From assembly GCA_016192065.1 (NCBI GenBank), contig JACPUX010000068.1:1-53920 (forward strand): DNA of 53,920 nucleotides. Direction: 5' to 3'. The translations under genes and the position numbers were made by a program. Each line of letters opens with the position of its first letter. Position 1 is the stretch's first letter. The notes below the pieces were generated by a model. It was not told where the DNA came from and did not search any database. It worked only from the letters and a program-made list of their open reading frames with translations. This DNA is from Betaproteobacteria bacterium (GTDB lineage: Bacteria; Pseudomonadota; Gammaproteobacteria; Burkholderiales; Casimicrobiaceae). Below, piece by piece: positions 7,702 through 16,187 of this stretch.

Positions 7702-8421
7702 TCAAGGGGTGCCGGGAAGCTCGCGTCCTTCGCCCTCTTCCTCGTGCGTAACGCCATCGCGAATGTGATAGATCCGCCGAAAGGTCGGAATGATCTTTTC
7801 GTCGTGGGTCACGACAATGATCGCGGTGTGGTACTGGCGCGCCATTTGATTGAGGATTCTGATCACGGTCAAGGCGCGCTCGCTATCCAGCGGCGCGGTG
7901 GGTTCGTCGGCAAGGATCACCGGCGGATGATTCGCCAGCGCGCGCGCGATCGCCACCCTTTGCTGCTCGCCGCCCGATAACTGCGAGGGCATGGCCTTGT
8001 CCCGATGGGCGACGTCCAGGGCTTCCAGCAGTTCGCGCGCCCGGCCGCGCGCCGCGGCATTGGCGTTCCCCGCCAGCATCGGCAGCAGCGCGACATTGTC
8101 AGTGACATCGAGAAAAGGAATGAGGTAAGGCGATTGGAAAACGAAGCCGATCTTGTCGCGCCGCAGAGCACGCAGGTCGCGAATGCGCCAGCCCTCATCG
8201 TAGATCACCTCGCCGCCCAGCGTCATGCGTCCCGCGGTGGGATCGGTGACTGCACCAAGGCATTTGAGCAGCGTGCTCTTGCCCGAACCGGAAGGCCCGA
8301 TCAGGCCGATCACCTCGCCGGGGGAAACGTGCATGTTCACGCCGCGCAAGGCGTCCACGGCGGTATCGCCCTCTCCATAGCGCTTGCGCAGGCCCTCGAT
8401 GATGATTCCGGAGTCGGTCAC
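7702..8421 (-). CDS. ABC transporter ATP-binding protein (LolD/MacB/DevA type)
   Basis: This 239-residue nucleotide-binding subunit is complete: Walker A GPSGSGKST (42-50), Q-loop FQ (95-96), signature LSGGEQ (148-153), Walker B VILADEP (168-174) and H-loop His206. The inserted region LRALRRDKIGFVFQSPYLIPFLDVTDNV is typical of the LolD/MacB/DevA group, which powers mechanotransmission or export rather than import. It lies one base after the permease gene in a TetR-adaptor-permease-ATPase operon. The cargo is unknown; a lipid, lipoprotein or toxic compound is plausible. Confidence 0.95.
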   Translation of the reverse strand: MTDSGIIIEGLRKRYGEGDTAVDALRGVNMHVSPGEVIGLIGPSGSGKSTLLKCLGAVTDPTAGRMTLGGEVIYDEGWRIRDLRALRRDKIGFVFQSPYLIPFLDVTDNVALLPMLAGNANAAARGRARELLEALDVAHRDKAMPSQLSGGEQQRVAIARALANHPPVILADEPTAPLDSERALTVIRILNQMARQYHTAIIVVTHDEKIIPTFRRIYHIRDGVTHEEEGEGRELPGTP

Positions 8422-8422
8422 T

Positions 8423-9625
8423 TCAGCCCCCGATTGCTTCGGCGGGGTCCACGCGCAGGGCCGCGCGGATTGCCACCAGGCTTGCCAGGGCGCAGATCAG
8501 GGCGACGGCAAGGGCGCCACGCAGCGAATCTTCCGGCACCAGCAGCACGTATTTCGGAAAGGCCGGCGCCCAGAAGGTGGCCGCGACTTTGCCCACCGTG
8601 AAGCCGATCAAACCCAGTCCGAGCGCTTGCTGCAGGATCATCCAGGCGATGCTTCGATCGCGGGCGCCGATCAGCTTGAGCACGGCGATTTCGCGAATCT
8701 TGCCCAGGGTCAGAGTGTAGATGATGAAGGCGACGATGGCTGCGCTCACCACCGCGAGAATCGCGAGGAACATGCCGATCTGCCGGGCCGAGGTGGCGAT
8801 CAGCTTGCCCACGAGGATTTCCTCCATCTCGTGGCGGGTGTAGGCGGTGAGGTGTTCCCAACGGCGCACTGCCTCGCGTGCTTCGTCGGGTCGGGCTCCG
8901 GGATCAAGACGCACCAATACGGCATTCACCGAGGGGTTGCTGCTCTGCGCGTCGATTGCCGCTTCCAGCAGACCAGGAACGCCAGGCCGGTTGAAGGCAG
9001 GATTCTCGCTGGTGCGCCGGCGCTGCTGCGCGATGGCGTCATTGTCCTTGAGAAACTGCGCCTGCTGCGCGTCACGCAGGGGGATGAAGACCATCGGATC
9101 GCCGCTCGACGACACCATGCGCCGCGTCTGCCCCACCACGGTGTAGTGCTGGCGGCGGATCCGGATGCGGTCGCCGAGTTGGAAGCCGGTGGCGATGTCG
9201 GCGACCGCTTCGTAATGGCTGCGGGTGATGTGCCGACCCGCCACCAGATGCGCGGGCCAGCCCGGTGTGCCCGGTCCTTGCGGCGCGATGCCGACCACCA
9301 TCGCGCGAACTTCGCGGGCGCCGCGTTTGAGCTGCATGGTGAGATAGGTGACGTTGGCCGCGGCCCGAACGCCAGGGAGCGCCAGCAAGTCGCGGTAGCG
9401 ATCGTCGGCGATGCTCGAAGCCTCGGCGTAGGGGCCAAGGGTGTCGCGCTGCACCACCCAGAGGTCGGCGCCACTGTTGTCGAGCAGCGCTTTGCCGTCG
9501 TCGACCATCCCGCGATACACGCCAGCCATGGTGAGCGTAACCCCGATGAGCAAGCCCAGACCCACGCCGGTGAAGACAAACTTGCCCCAGCCGTGCAGGA
9601 TGTCGCGTCCAGCCAGGCTGATCAT
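8423..9625 (-). CDS. ABC transporter permease (FtsX/MacB family, DevC-like)
   Basis: The 400-residue protein has an N-terminal membrane helix (about 15-38), a large periplasmic region (about 40-255) and three C-terminal helices (about 267-292, 318-340, 358-382) carrying the FtsX-domain motif TLTLGKIREIAVLKLIGA. This single-helix plus three-helix layout is that of MacB/DevC-type permeases, which work as dimers. It overlaps the adaptor gene by one base and is followed directly by its ATPase. The adaptor-permease-ATPase set parallels DevBCA exporters. Confidence 0.92.
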   Translation of the reverse strand: MISLAGRDILHGWGKFVFTGVGLGLLIGVTLTMAGVYRGMVDDGKALLDNSGADLWVVQRDTLGPYAEASSIADDRYRDLLALPGVRAAANVTYLTMQLKRGAREVRAMVVGIAPQGPGTPGWPAHLVAGRHITRSHYEAVADIATGFQLGDRIRIRRQHYTVVGQTRRMVSSSGDPMVFIPLRDAQQAQFLKDNDAIAQQRRRTSENPAFNRPGVPGLLEAAIDAQSSNPSVNAVLVRLDPGARPDEAREAVRRWEHLTAYTRHEMEEILVGKLIATSARQIGMFLAILAVVSAAIVAFIIYTLTLGKIREIAVLKLIGARDRSIAWMILQQALGLGLIGFTVGKVAATFWAPAFPKYVLLVPEDSLRGALAVALICALASLVAIRAALRVDPAEAIGG

Positions 9626-10776
9626 CAGGGCCCCGGGGTGTGGACACGTTCGACCACGGTCACCCGACTCCCGGAGTGAAGCGGCTTGGCGCTGTAAACG
9701 ATCACCCGGTCGCCCCGGCGCAGTCCCTCGCGCACCTCGACGCGCCCCTCGAGGTCGGCGTCACCCACTTGCACGGCGGTGAACTTGAGTTCGTCGCCGG
9801 CCAACTGCCACACGCCCAGTTTGCCCTCGAAGCGGCTGAGCGCGGCGTTGGGGATACTCGGCGCCGAGGGGCGAGGTGCCAGTTGCACGGTGATCTCGGC
9901 CAGTTCGCCAATGGCGGGCGGCGGCTCGGGCAAGGGCGCAAAGACGACCTTGGCCAGGGTCTCTTCGGTCACCGCATCAGCCAGAGGCTCGAGGCGGAGC
10001 ACCTGGCCAGCGAGCGGAAGGTCTGCTCGGGAGCGCAGGCTGATGGTCGCCTTCTGACCGGGCGCCAGGCCGCCGCTCTGCGCCTGATCGAAGCGGACGT
10101 TGATCCAGAGGCTTTTCGGGTCGACCAAGGTGAGCGCCGTCTGGCCGGCTACCAAGGTGGTTCCCGGCTCCGCCCGCCGCGCCGCGACCAAGCCCTCGGC
10201 TGGAGCGACCAAACGCAGATTGGCGCGTTGCGCCCGGGTGGCGTCGCGCTCGGCGCGCAGTCGCGCCTGGTCCTCGGTGACGGCGGCCTGCTGGGCGAGG
10301 GCCAAGCGTAAATCCTGACGCTTGCTGGCGCGCATTTCTTCGGTGACCGCGCCATTGGCGAAGAGCTGTTCGTATCGGTTCGCTTGCCGTTCAGCGTGGG
10401 CGTGCCGGGCATTGGCCTCCTGCCATTGGGCCGCGGCCCTCAGCAAGGCTGCCTCCTGGGCGCGCAAGCGCTCATCGAAATCGATCGAATCCATCTCGCC
10501 CAGCACCTGGCCGGCCCGCACCCGATCGCCGACATTGACTTCCAGGCGCTTGAGGCGCCCGGCGACGGTGGGGCCGATCTGAAAGCTCGCGCTGGCCTCG
10601 ACGGTGCCAACACCGAAGCGGCGGGGGGCGATGGCGACGTCCTCAACTTCGGCCAGTTGCACCGGCACCGGGGCCAAGGGGCCGGAGCGCAGCGCGGTAT
10701 AGACGAACAGCCCAGCCAGCGGCAGGAGCACCGCCAGCAGCTTGAGGCTACGAGCACTCAGGGCCAGGGGCTTCAT
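9625..10776 (-). CDS. HlyD-family periplasmic adaptor of the ABC exporter
   Basis: A 383-residue adaptor with an N-terminal anchor helix (about 11-29), a lipoyl-like domain (IGPTVAGRLKRLEVNVGDRVRAGQVLGEMD, about 67-96), a long helical hairpin rich in Ala, Glu and Arg (about 98-190) and a beta-barrel/membrane-proximal part. It connects the ABC permease to the outer membrane. It overlaps the tetR gene by four bases upstream and the permease gene by one base downstream, so the four genes are one transcription unit. No outer-membrane partner gene is nearby. Confidence 0.92.
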   Translation of the reverse strand: MKPLALSARSLKLLAVLLPLAGLFVYTALRSGPLAPVPVQLAEVEDVAIAPRRFGVGTVEASASFQIGPTVAGRLKRLEVNVGDRVRAGQVLGEMDSIDFDERLRAQEAALLRAAAQWQEANARHAHAERQANRYEQLFANGAVTEEMRASKRQDLRLALAQQAAVTEDQARLRAERDATRAQRANLRLVAPAEGLVAARRAEPGTTLVAGQTALTLVDPKSLWINVRFDQAQSGGLAPGQKATISLRSRADLPLAGQVLRLEPLADAVTEETLAKVVFAPLPEPPPAIGELAEITVQLAPRPSAPSIPNAALSRFEGKLGVWQLAGDELKFTAVQVGDADLEGRVEVREGLRRGDRVIVYSAKPLHSGSRVTVVERVHTPGP

Positions 10777-11381
10777 GGTCGGCTCCGCAGGCCGCGCAGA
10801 TAGATGGCGAAGACGCGGGGCGCATCGCGGCGAACAAACCGCAGGTCGCCGGCCAGCAGTGACTGCATGACCAGGCCTTGAATCGTGCCGATAAACAGAA
10901 TCGCCGCCGCAGTGGTGTCGAGCTCGGCGTGGAATGCTCCAGCCTCTTTGCCGGCCACGAGCAGGGCCTCGAGTTTGGCACTGTATTTGCGGATGAGGTT
11001 TTGCACCGCGAGCTTGGGAAGCGAGCTTTCGGCGCGCTGCAACTCGCCAAAAATCATGCGCGGCACACCGGGGTGCTCACTGACGAATTCGACGTGGGCG
11101 AAGAACATCGCCTCCAGCCGCCCGGCCACATCTGGCGCCGCGTTGGCCGCGGATTCAAGGCGCCGCAGCAAGTGTTCGGCCACCCAATCCATGACCGCTT
11201 GCAGAATCGCTTCTTTGTTCGGAAAGTGCTTGAACAGCGCGCCCTGGGTCACGCCCATGCGCTTGGCGATGGCGCTGGTGCTGATTTCGCTGGGATGTTG
11301 TTCGCCCGCCAGCGCGACTACGGCCTCTACCGTGGCGGCACGGCGCTCCTCGGAGGGAAGGTGTTTGGGGTGGACTTGCAT
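10773..11381 (-). CDS. TetR/AcrR-family regulator of the ABC exporter operon
   Basis: The protein has 202 residues. Its N-terminal helix-turn-helix reads ISTSAIAKRMGVTQGALFKHFPNKEAILQAV (about 33-63), the classic TetR pattern; the remainder is an all-helical ligand-binding domain with TetR_C-type residues. It is the first gene of the operon and overlaps the adaptor gene by four bases, so it probably autoregulates and controls export. The ligand is unknown. A TTAC-rich repeated site lies just upstream. Confidence 0.92.
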   Translation of the reverse strand: MQVHPKHLPSEERRAATVEAVVALAGEQHPSEISTSAIAKRMGVTQGALFKHFPNKEAILQAVMDWVAEHLLRRLESAANAAPDVAGRLEAMFFAHVEFVSEHPGVPRMIFGELQRAESSLPKLAVQNLIRKYSAKLEALLVAGKEAGAFHAELDTTAAAILFIGTIQGLVMQSLLAGDLRFVRRDAPRVFAIYLRGLRSRP

Positions 11382-11389
11382 GATCGGCC

Positions 11390-11409
11390 ATAAGTAAGTA
11401 ACCGATTAC
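11390..11409. promoter_or_regulatory. Candidate TetR operator upstream of the exporter operon
   Basis: ATAAGTAAGTAACCGATTAC contains GTAA repeated and an inverted GTAA-N4-TTAC (11398-11409). It sits 9-28 bases before the TetR start codon, where a bound repressor would block transcription. The exact -10 and -35 boxes are unclear. Confidence 0.4.
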
Positions 11410-11755
11410 AATCTTAGGGGCAAGGCGTGAAAAATCAAGTCCCGTTGGTCGGTTTTTTTGGGTGAGCGCCTGGTTCTCTGGTCCTCCTGCCACTTTTGGC
11501 GGTATGGCGCAGTCCCGTCGTCACCGATCGCCGCTGGCGGCGGCCTCGACCTCGCCCGCGCGACGCCGGTCAGAGCAGTGGCAGTACCTCACCACGAAAT
11601 CGAATCCCGTCACCTACCAGACCACGGTGCGTTTCCAAAGCCGGGACTGGGTGCTTTTCGACCCTTGGAACAACTGTGTGGGTGGTCCGAAATCAGCGGG
11701 ATTGGTCACTTCGACCAGCGCGTTACCTTATGCGCCGCATGAAGGCGCCGCCGGA
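11410..11755. other. Intergenic stretch without a recognisable gene
   Basis: About 346 bases between the TetR promoter region and the next gene. A plus-strand frame near 11560-11730 contains a stretch (VRFQSRDWVLFDPWNN) with protein-like composition and could be a decayed gene, but I recognise no family. Nothing else is supportable here. Confidence 0.3.
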
Positions 11756-12109
11756 TCAGGCGACGTGCCGACTGATGAAGAACCAGATCACGCCGCCCAG
11801 GCCCGCCAAAACCAGCCAAGGCAGGGGGCGCCACAGCAGCGCCTGCCGGCCGACGACGCGGTAGCAGGCATCGCACCAGGCACCGGTGTAGGGTACCGGG
11901 CCGGGGAAATGGCGGGTATGGCCGGGCGCGCCGCAGCGCTGGCATATGCCGCAATGGCCTTCGGGCACACCCTGTTCGCGCAGGAATTCCGGGTTCGTTT
12001 CCCAAAGTCCGCAATAGCAGGAGCGTTCGTTGGGACCGGTAGTTCCGCCGGCTGAGGCGGGTGGAGGAGCGTTCATGGCCCTAGGCAGCATGGGGTGATC
12101 GGCAAGCAT
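11756..12109 (-). CDS. Hypothetical cysteine-rich protein with C-terminal membrane anchor
   Basis: A 117-residue protein with Cys-rich motifs CYCG, CGICQRCG and CDACY (about 32-34, 53-59, 79-82) that look like one or two zinc ribbons or a redox-metal site, followed by a single hydrophobic helix (about 96-113) at the C-terminus. This is the topology of a tail-anchored protein with a cytoplasmic metal-binding head. An AAAGG site seven bases upstream supports ATG 12109; ATG 12076 is the alternative. It stands alone between two operons. I know no function for it. Confidence 0.65.
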   Translation of the reverse strand: MLADHPMLPRAMNAPPPASAGGTTGPNERSCYCGLWETNPEFLREQGVPEGHCGICQRCGAPGHTRHFPGPVPYTGAWCDACYRVVGRQALLWRPLPWLVLAGLGGVIWFFISRHVA

Positions 12110-12162
12110 TATCCGGCCTTTCGGCGCTAGGGGAAACCGGCATGGTGCGTGCGCGCCCGGAG

Positions 12163-12171
12163 TGTGATAAT
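12163..12171 (+). promoter_or_regulatory. Extended -10 promoter candidate for the glc operon
   Basis: TGTGATAAT is an extended -10 element (TG-N-GATAAT) about 48 bases before the glcD start. No good -35 box lies 17 bases upstream, which is typical for extended -10 promoters. Assignment is by position only. Confidence 0.35.
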
Positions 12172-12218
12172 CAAACGCTGGAAATGGCGGCGATGGCCAT
12201 GGTGCGAGCGGGGGGGCA

Positions 12219-13673
12219 ATGCTGGAACCAAAACTGTTTCAAGATCTGATGGCGGCGGTCGGCGCGCAAGGGCTCTTGACCGAGCCCGAAGACCTGCGCC
12301 CCTACGAGTGCGACGGACTCAGCGCCTACCGCCAGGTACCGCAGGCCGTGGTCTTGCCCGAAGACGAAGCGCAGGTCATCGCGGTCCTGAAAGTCTGCCG
12401 CCAGGCCAAGGTGCCCGTGGTACCGCGCGGCGCTGGCACCGGTCTTTCCGGCGGCGCCTTGCCGCACGCCCACGGGGTGGTGCTCTCGCTGACGCGCTTG
12501 ACCCGTATTCTGAACATCGACCCCCAGGCCTGCACCGCGGTCGTGCAGCCGGGCGTGCGCAATCTCGCCATTTCCGAGGCCGTGGCGCCCTACGGACTGT
12601 ATTACGCGCCCGATCCATCGAGTCAAATCGCGTGCACCATCGGCGGTAATGTGGCGGAAAACTCAGGCGGCGTGCATTGCCTGAAATACGGCCTCACCGT
12701 GCATAACATTCGGCGCGTGCGCGGCGTCTTGATCAACGGAGAAATCATCGAAGTGGGCAACGAGGCACTTGATGCTCCGGGTTATGATCTTCTGGCCGCC
12801 CTCAATGGTTCCGAAGGCCTCCTGGCGGTGATCACTGAAATCACCGTCAAGCTCACGCCCAAGCCTCAATTGGCGCAGTGTGTGCTCGCCGCTTTCGACG
12901 ACGTGGTGAAGGCGGGCACGGCGGTGAGCAACATCATCGCCGCCGGCATCATTCCGGCCGGGCTGGAAATGATGGACCAGGCCGCGACCCGCGCGGTGGA
13001 GGATTTCGTGCATGCCGGCTACCCGCTCGATGCCGCCTCGATTCTGCTCTGCGAATCCGACGGCACCCCCGAAGAAGTTGCCGAAGAGATCGAGCGTGTC
13101 ACCAAGGTTCTCGAAGCGGCCGGCGCCAGCGAAATCCGCGTCTCGCGCGACGAGGCCGAGCGCTTGAAGTTCTGGGCCGGGCGCAAGGCGGCCTTTCCGG
13201 CGGTGGGGCGCATTACACCCGACTATTACTGCATGGACGGCACCATTCCGCGCCATACCCTACCCGAAGTGCTGGCCGGCATCGAAGCGCTCTCCAAGGA
13301 ATATGGCCTGCGCTGCGCCAATGTTTTTCACGCTGGCGATGGCAACCTGCATCCGCTGATCATGTTCGACGCCAATATTCCAGGCGAACTTGAACGCGCC
13401 GAAAGCTTCGGCGGCAGGATTCTGGAGTTGTGTGTGCGCATGGGCGGCACCATCACGGGCGAGCACGGCGTCGGGATCGAGAAAATTAACCAGATGTGCG
13501 TGCAGTTCAGCCGCGAGGAACTCGAGGCCTTTCACGCTCTGCGCGATGCCTTCGATCCTTATGAACTTCTGAATCCCGGCAAGGCCATTCCCACCTTGCG
13601 TCGCTGCGCTGAATTCGGCGCCATGCACGTTCACCACCATGAAACCCGCTTTCCGGAGCTGCCGAGGTTCTAG
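12219..13673 (+). CDS. glcD: Glycolate oxidase FAD subunit GlcD
   Basis: A 484-residue FAD-linked oxidase of the vanillyl-alcohol-oxidase fold. The PCMH-type FAD domain includes RGAGTGLSGGA (70-80) and IGGNVAENSGG; the C-terminal FAD-oxidase domain includes FHAGDGNLHP and TGEHGVGIEK. GlcD oxidises glycolate (or D-lactate) to glyoxylate (or pyruvate), passing electrons through GlcE and the iron-sulfur subunit GlcF to the membrane quinone pool. A G-run precedes ATG 12219 as ribosome site. It is the first gene of a four-gene operon; the next ATG follows its stop codon with no gap. Confidence 0.95.
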   Translation: MLEPKLFQDLMAAVGAQGLLTEPEDLRPYECDGLSAYRQVPQAVVLPEDEAQVIAVLKVCRQAKVPVVPRGAGTGLSGGALPHAHGVVLSLTRLTRILNIDPQACTAVVQPGVRNLAISEAVAPYGLYYAPDPSSQIACTIGGNVAENSGGVHCLKYGLTVHNIRRVRGVLINGEIIEVGNEALDAPGYDLLAALNGSEGLLAVITEITVKLTPKPQLAQCVLAAFDDVVKAGTAVSNIIAAGIIPAGLEMMDQAATRAVEDFVHAGYPLDAASILLCESDGTPEEVAEEIERVTKVLEAAGASEIRVSRDEAERLKFWAGRKAAFPAVGRITPDYYCMDGTIPRHTLPEVLAGIEALSKEYGLRCANVFHAGDGNLHPLIMFDANIPGELERAESFGGRILELCVRMGGTITGEHGVGIEKINQMCVQFSREELEAFHALRDAFDPYELLNPGKAIPTLRRCAEFGAMHVHHHETRFPELPRF

Positions 13674-15107
13674 ATGCGTCAACGCCAGCGTCCGTCCCCA
13701 AAGGCCCTGCAGAAGCTCTTGGCGCGGCTGGCGCCCCACTTCGGCGAGCGTCTGGTCACCGGCGCCGCGGTCTGCGCACAGCACGGCCACGGCGAGGGCA
13801 TGCGCGAACCGATGCCGCCCGACGCGGTGGTCTTTCCCCTAAGCAATGAAGAAGTCGCGCTGGCCGTCCGGGCCTGCTACGAAGAAGATGTACCGGTCAT
13901 CGCCTTCGGTACCGGCACCTCGCTCGAGGGGCATGTGCAGGCGCTCCATGGGGGGCTGTGCATCGACCTCATGCGCCTGAACCGGGTTCTCGAAGTCAGC
14001 GCTGCCGATCTTGATTGCCAAGTGCAGGCCGGAGTCACACGCGAGCAACTGAACCGGGAAATCCGCGACCAGGGCTTGTTCTTCCCCATTGATCCGGGCG
14101 CGGACGCCAGCCTCGGCGGCATGGCCGCGACCCGCGCGTCCGGAACCAATGCCGTGCGCTACGGCACCATGCGCGACAACGTGCTGGGTCTGACCGTGGT
14201 GACCGCCGAAGGGCGCATCATCCACACCGGCGGGCGGGCGCGCAAATCCTCGGCGGGCTATGATTTGACGCGGCTGTTCATCGGCTCGGAGGGCACCCTG
14301 GGCATCATCACCGAGCTGCGCCTCAAGCTCTATGGCATGCCCGAGGCGATCTCCTCGGCGGTGTGCCAATTCCATGATCTTGCGGCGGCGGTGAACACGG
14401 TAATCATGGCCATGCAGTTGGGCATACCGGTGGCGCGCATCGAAATCCTCGATGAACGGCAGATGGAAGCATGCATTCGCTACTCGCATCTGGACGAGTT
14501 CCAGGCCGCGCCGACGCTTTTCTTCGAGTTTCACGGCTCGAAGAAGAGTGTCGCTGAACAGGCTGAGCAGATGCAGGCGGTCAGCGACGAGAACGGCGGC
14601 AGCGACTATCGCTGGGCGGTGCAGCCGGAGGAGCGATCGCGCCTGTGGAAGGCGCGGCACAACGCCTATTACGCGTCGATGGCGATGGCGCCGGGCAAGG
14701 AAGGATTTTCCACCGATGCCTGTGTGCCGATTTCGCGGCTGGCGGAATGCCTGCTCGAAACCAAGATCGAGGCCGCCGCGACCGGATTGCATCACAGCAT
14801 TGTCGGTCACGTCGGCGACGGCAATTTTCACTTGCTGATCGCCTACGACCCAGCCCTGGCGCAGGAGCGCGCCCTGGCCGAGGACCTTGCCCGCGCGGTC
14901 GCGCTGCGCGCCATTCGGCTGGGCGGCACCTGCACTGGCGAGCACGGGGTCGGTTTGCACAAACTCGATTTCCTGCGCCAGGAACACGGCGCCGCTCTGG
15001 GGCTGATGCGCGCCATCAAGGTGGCGCTGGATCCGCGTAACCTCATGAACCCCGGCAAGACCATCCCGGAAGCGCTTCCCGGCGAGATCGAGAGCCTGCA
15101 TGAATGA
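13674..15107 (+). CDS. FAD-linked oxidase, D-lactate dehydrogenase (cytochrome) type
   Basis: A 477-residue relative of GlcD and mitochondrial D-lactate dehydrogenase. The FAD-binding segment reads FGTGTSLEGHVQALHGG, the second FAD region DPGADASLGGMAATRASGTNAVRYGTM, and the C-terminal domain GHVGDGNFHLLI and TGEHGVGLHK. Tighter similarity to the LDHD group than to GlcD (the ASGTNAVRYGTM block) suggests D-lactate or another D-2-hydroxy acid as substrate, donating electrons to a c-type cytochrome or quinone. Its placement inside the glc operon, directly after glcD and overlapping glcE by eight bases, is unusual and suggests shared use of GlcE/GlcF or co-regulated lactate and glycolate use. Confidence 0.88.
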   Translation: MRQRQRPSPKALQKLLARLAPHFGERLVTGAAVCAQHGHGEGMREPMPPDAVVFPLSNEEVALAVRACYEEDVPVIAFGTGTSLEGHVQALHGGLCIDLMRLNRVLEVSAADLDCQVQAGVTREQLNREIRDQGLFFPIDPGADASLGGMAATRASGTNAVRYGTMRDNVLGLTVVTAEGRIIHTGGRARKSSAGYDLTRLFIGSEGTLGIITELRLKLYGMPEAISSAVCQFHDLAAAVNTVIMAMQLGIPVARIEILDERQMEACIRYSHLDEFQAAPTLFFEFHGSKKSVAEQAEQMQAVSDENGGSDYRWAVQPEERSRLWKARHNAYYASMAMAPGKEGFSTDACVPISRLAECLLETKIEAAATGLHHSIVGHVGDGNFHLLIAYDPALAQERALAEDLARAVALRAIRLGGTCTGEHGVGLHKLDFLRQEHGAALGLMRAIKVALDPRNLMNPGKTIPEALPGEIESLHE

Positions 15108-16164
15108 TCTGCTGAAGTCCTGGAGCGAGCGCCTGCGTGCCGCGCGCGAGACCCGCCAGGAGCTGGAGCTGCGCGGCGGTGGGAGCAAGAGCTTCTATGG
15201 TCAGGCGCCACGGGGCGAGGTCTTCGATACCCGGGCGTACCGCGGCCTCATCGATTATGCGCCCACCGAACTGGTGATCACCGCGCGCTGCGGCACGCCG
15301 CTCGCCGAAATCGAACAGACCATGCGCGAGGCCGGACAAATGCTGGCCTTCGAACCGCCCCACTACGGGCCGGGGGCGACCCTGGGCGGTCTGCTCGCCG
15401 CCGGGCTGTCCGGACCCCGCCGACCCTACGCCGGCGCGCTGCGCGACTATGTGCTGGGCGTGCGTATGCTGGACGGCAAGGGCACGCTTTTGCGCTTCGG
15501 CGGACAGGTGATGAAAAACGTGGCCGGTTTCGATGTGTCGCGTGTCCTGGCGGGTTCGATGGGTACCCTGGGACTGATCACTGAAGTCTCGCTCAAGGCG
15601 GCACCGCTTCCGGTCGCGGAACTCAGTCTGCGGTTCGAGAGTGACGCCCATGCCGCGCTGGACCAACTCGCGCGCTGGGCCGCGCAACCCCTGCCAATCA
15701 GCGCCACCTGCCACCAGGGCGAGGTGCTGACCCTCCGGCTCTCCGGGGCGCAAGCCGCGGTGCGCGCCGCGCGCGCCAAGCTCGGCGGCGAGGAGGTTCC
15801 GGCCGGCGCGAATTTCTGGTCGAGCTTGCGCGAACAGACCCAGGCTTTCTTCGCCGGCGAAGGCGAGCTGTGGCGCCTGTCAGTCAAGCCGACTGCGCCC
15901 TACACCGACCTGGGCGCGGCGCAACTCATCGAGTGGGGCGGCGCGCTGCGCTGGCTGCGCTTCGTGGAAAGCCCCGATCCGGTTTTGTTGCGCGATTGGG
16001 CCAAGGCGCAGGGCGGCCACGCGACGCTCTTTCGCGGCGGGCACAAGAACCGCGGTGTCTTCCAGCCGCTCGCGCCGGCGCTCCTGCAAGTGCATCAGCG
16101 GCTCAAGAGGGCCTTCGACCCCGCGGGGGTACTGAACCCCGGGCGGCTGTACAGCGAGCTCTGA
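15100..16164 (+). CDS. glcE: Glycolate oxidase FAD-binding subunit GlcE
   Basis: This 354-residue subunit has a shortened PCMH FAD domain (LELRGGGSKSFYG near 27-39; PHYGPGATLGGLLAAGLSGPRR near 87-108) and lacks most of the large C-terminal substrate domain of GlcD, as expected for GlcE. The ending FDPAGVLNPGRLY is the family signature. It forms the GlcDEF complex. The start ATG 15100 lies inside the end of the preceding gene, giving translational coupling. Confidence 0.93.
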   Translation: MNDLLKSWSERLRAARETRQELELRGGGSKSFYGQAPRGEVFDTRAYRGLIDYAPTELVITARCGTPLAEIEQTMREAGQMLAFEPPHYGPGATLGGLLAAGLSGPRRPYAGALRDYVLGVRMLDGKGTLLRFGGQVMKNVAGFDVSRVLAGSMGTLGLITEVSLKAAPLPVAELSLRFESDAHAALDQLARWAAQPLPISATCHQGEVLTLRLSGAQAAVRAARAKLGGEEVPAGANFWSSLREQTQAFFAGEGELWRLSVKPTAPYTDLGAAQLIEWGGALRWLRFVESPDPVLLRDWAKAQGGHATLFRGGHKNRGVFQPLAPALLQVHQRLKRAFDPAGVLNPGRLYSEL

Positions 16165-16187
16165 CTCGCGCGGACCCGAGCTTTCAA

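Noticed and set aside
11458..12055. Plus-strand frame of up to 197 codons over 11458-12055
   Set aside because: The 3' half is antisense to the cysteine-rich gene; the 5' half has no family match, so it is noted only as a possible remnant.
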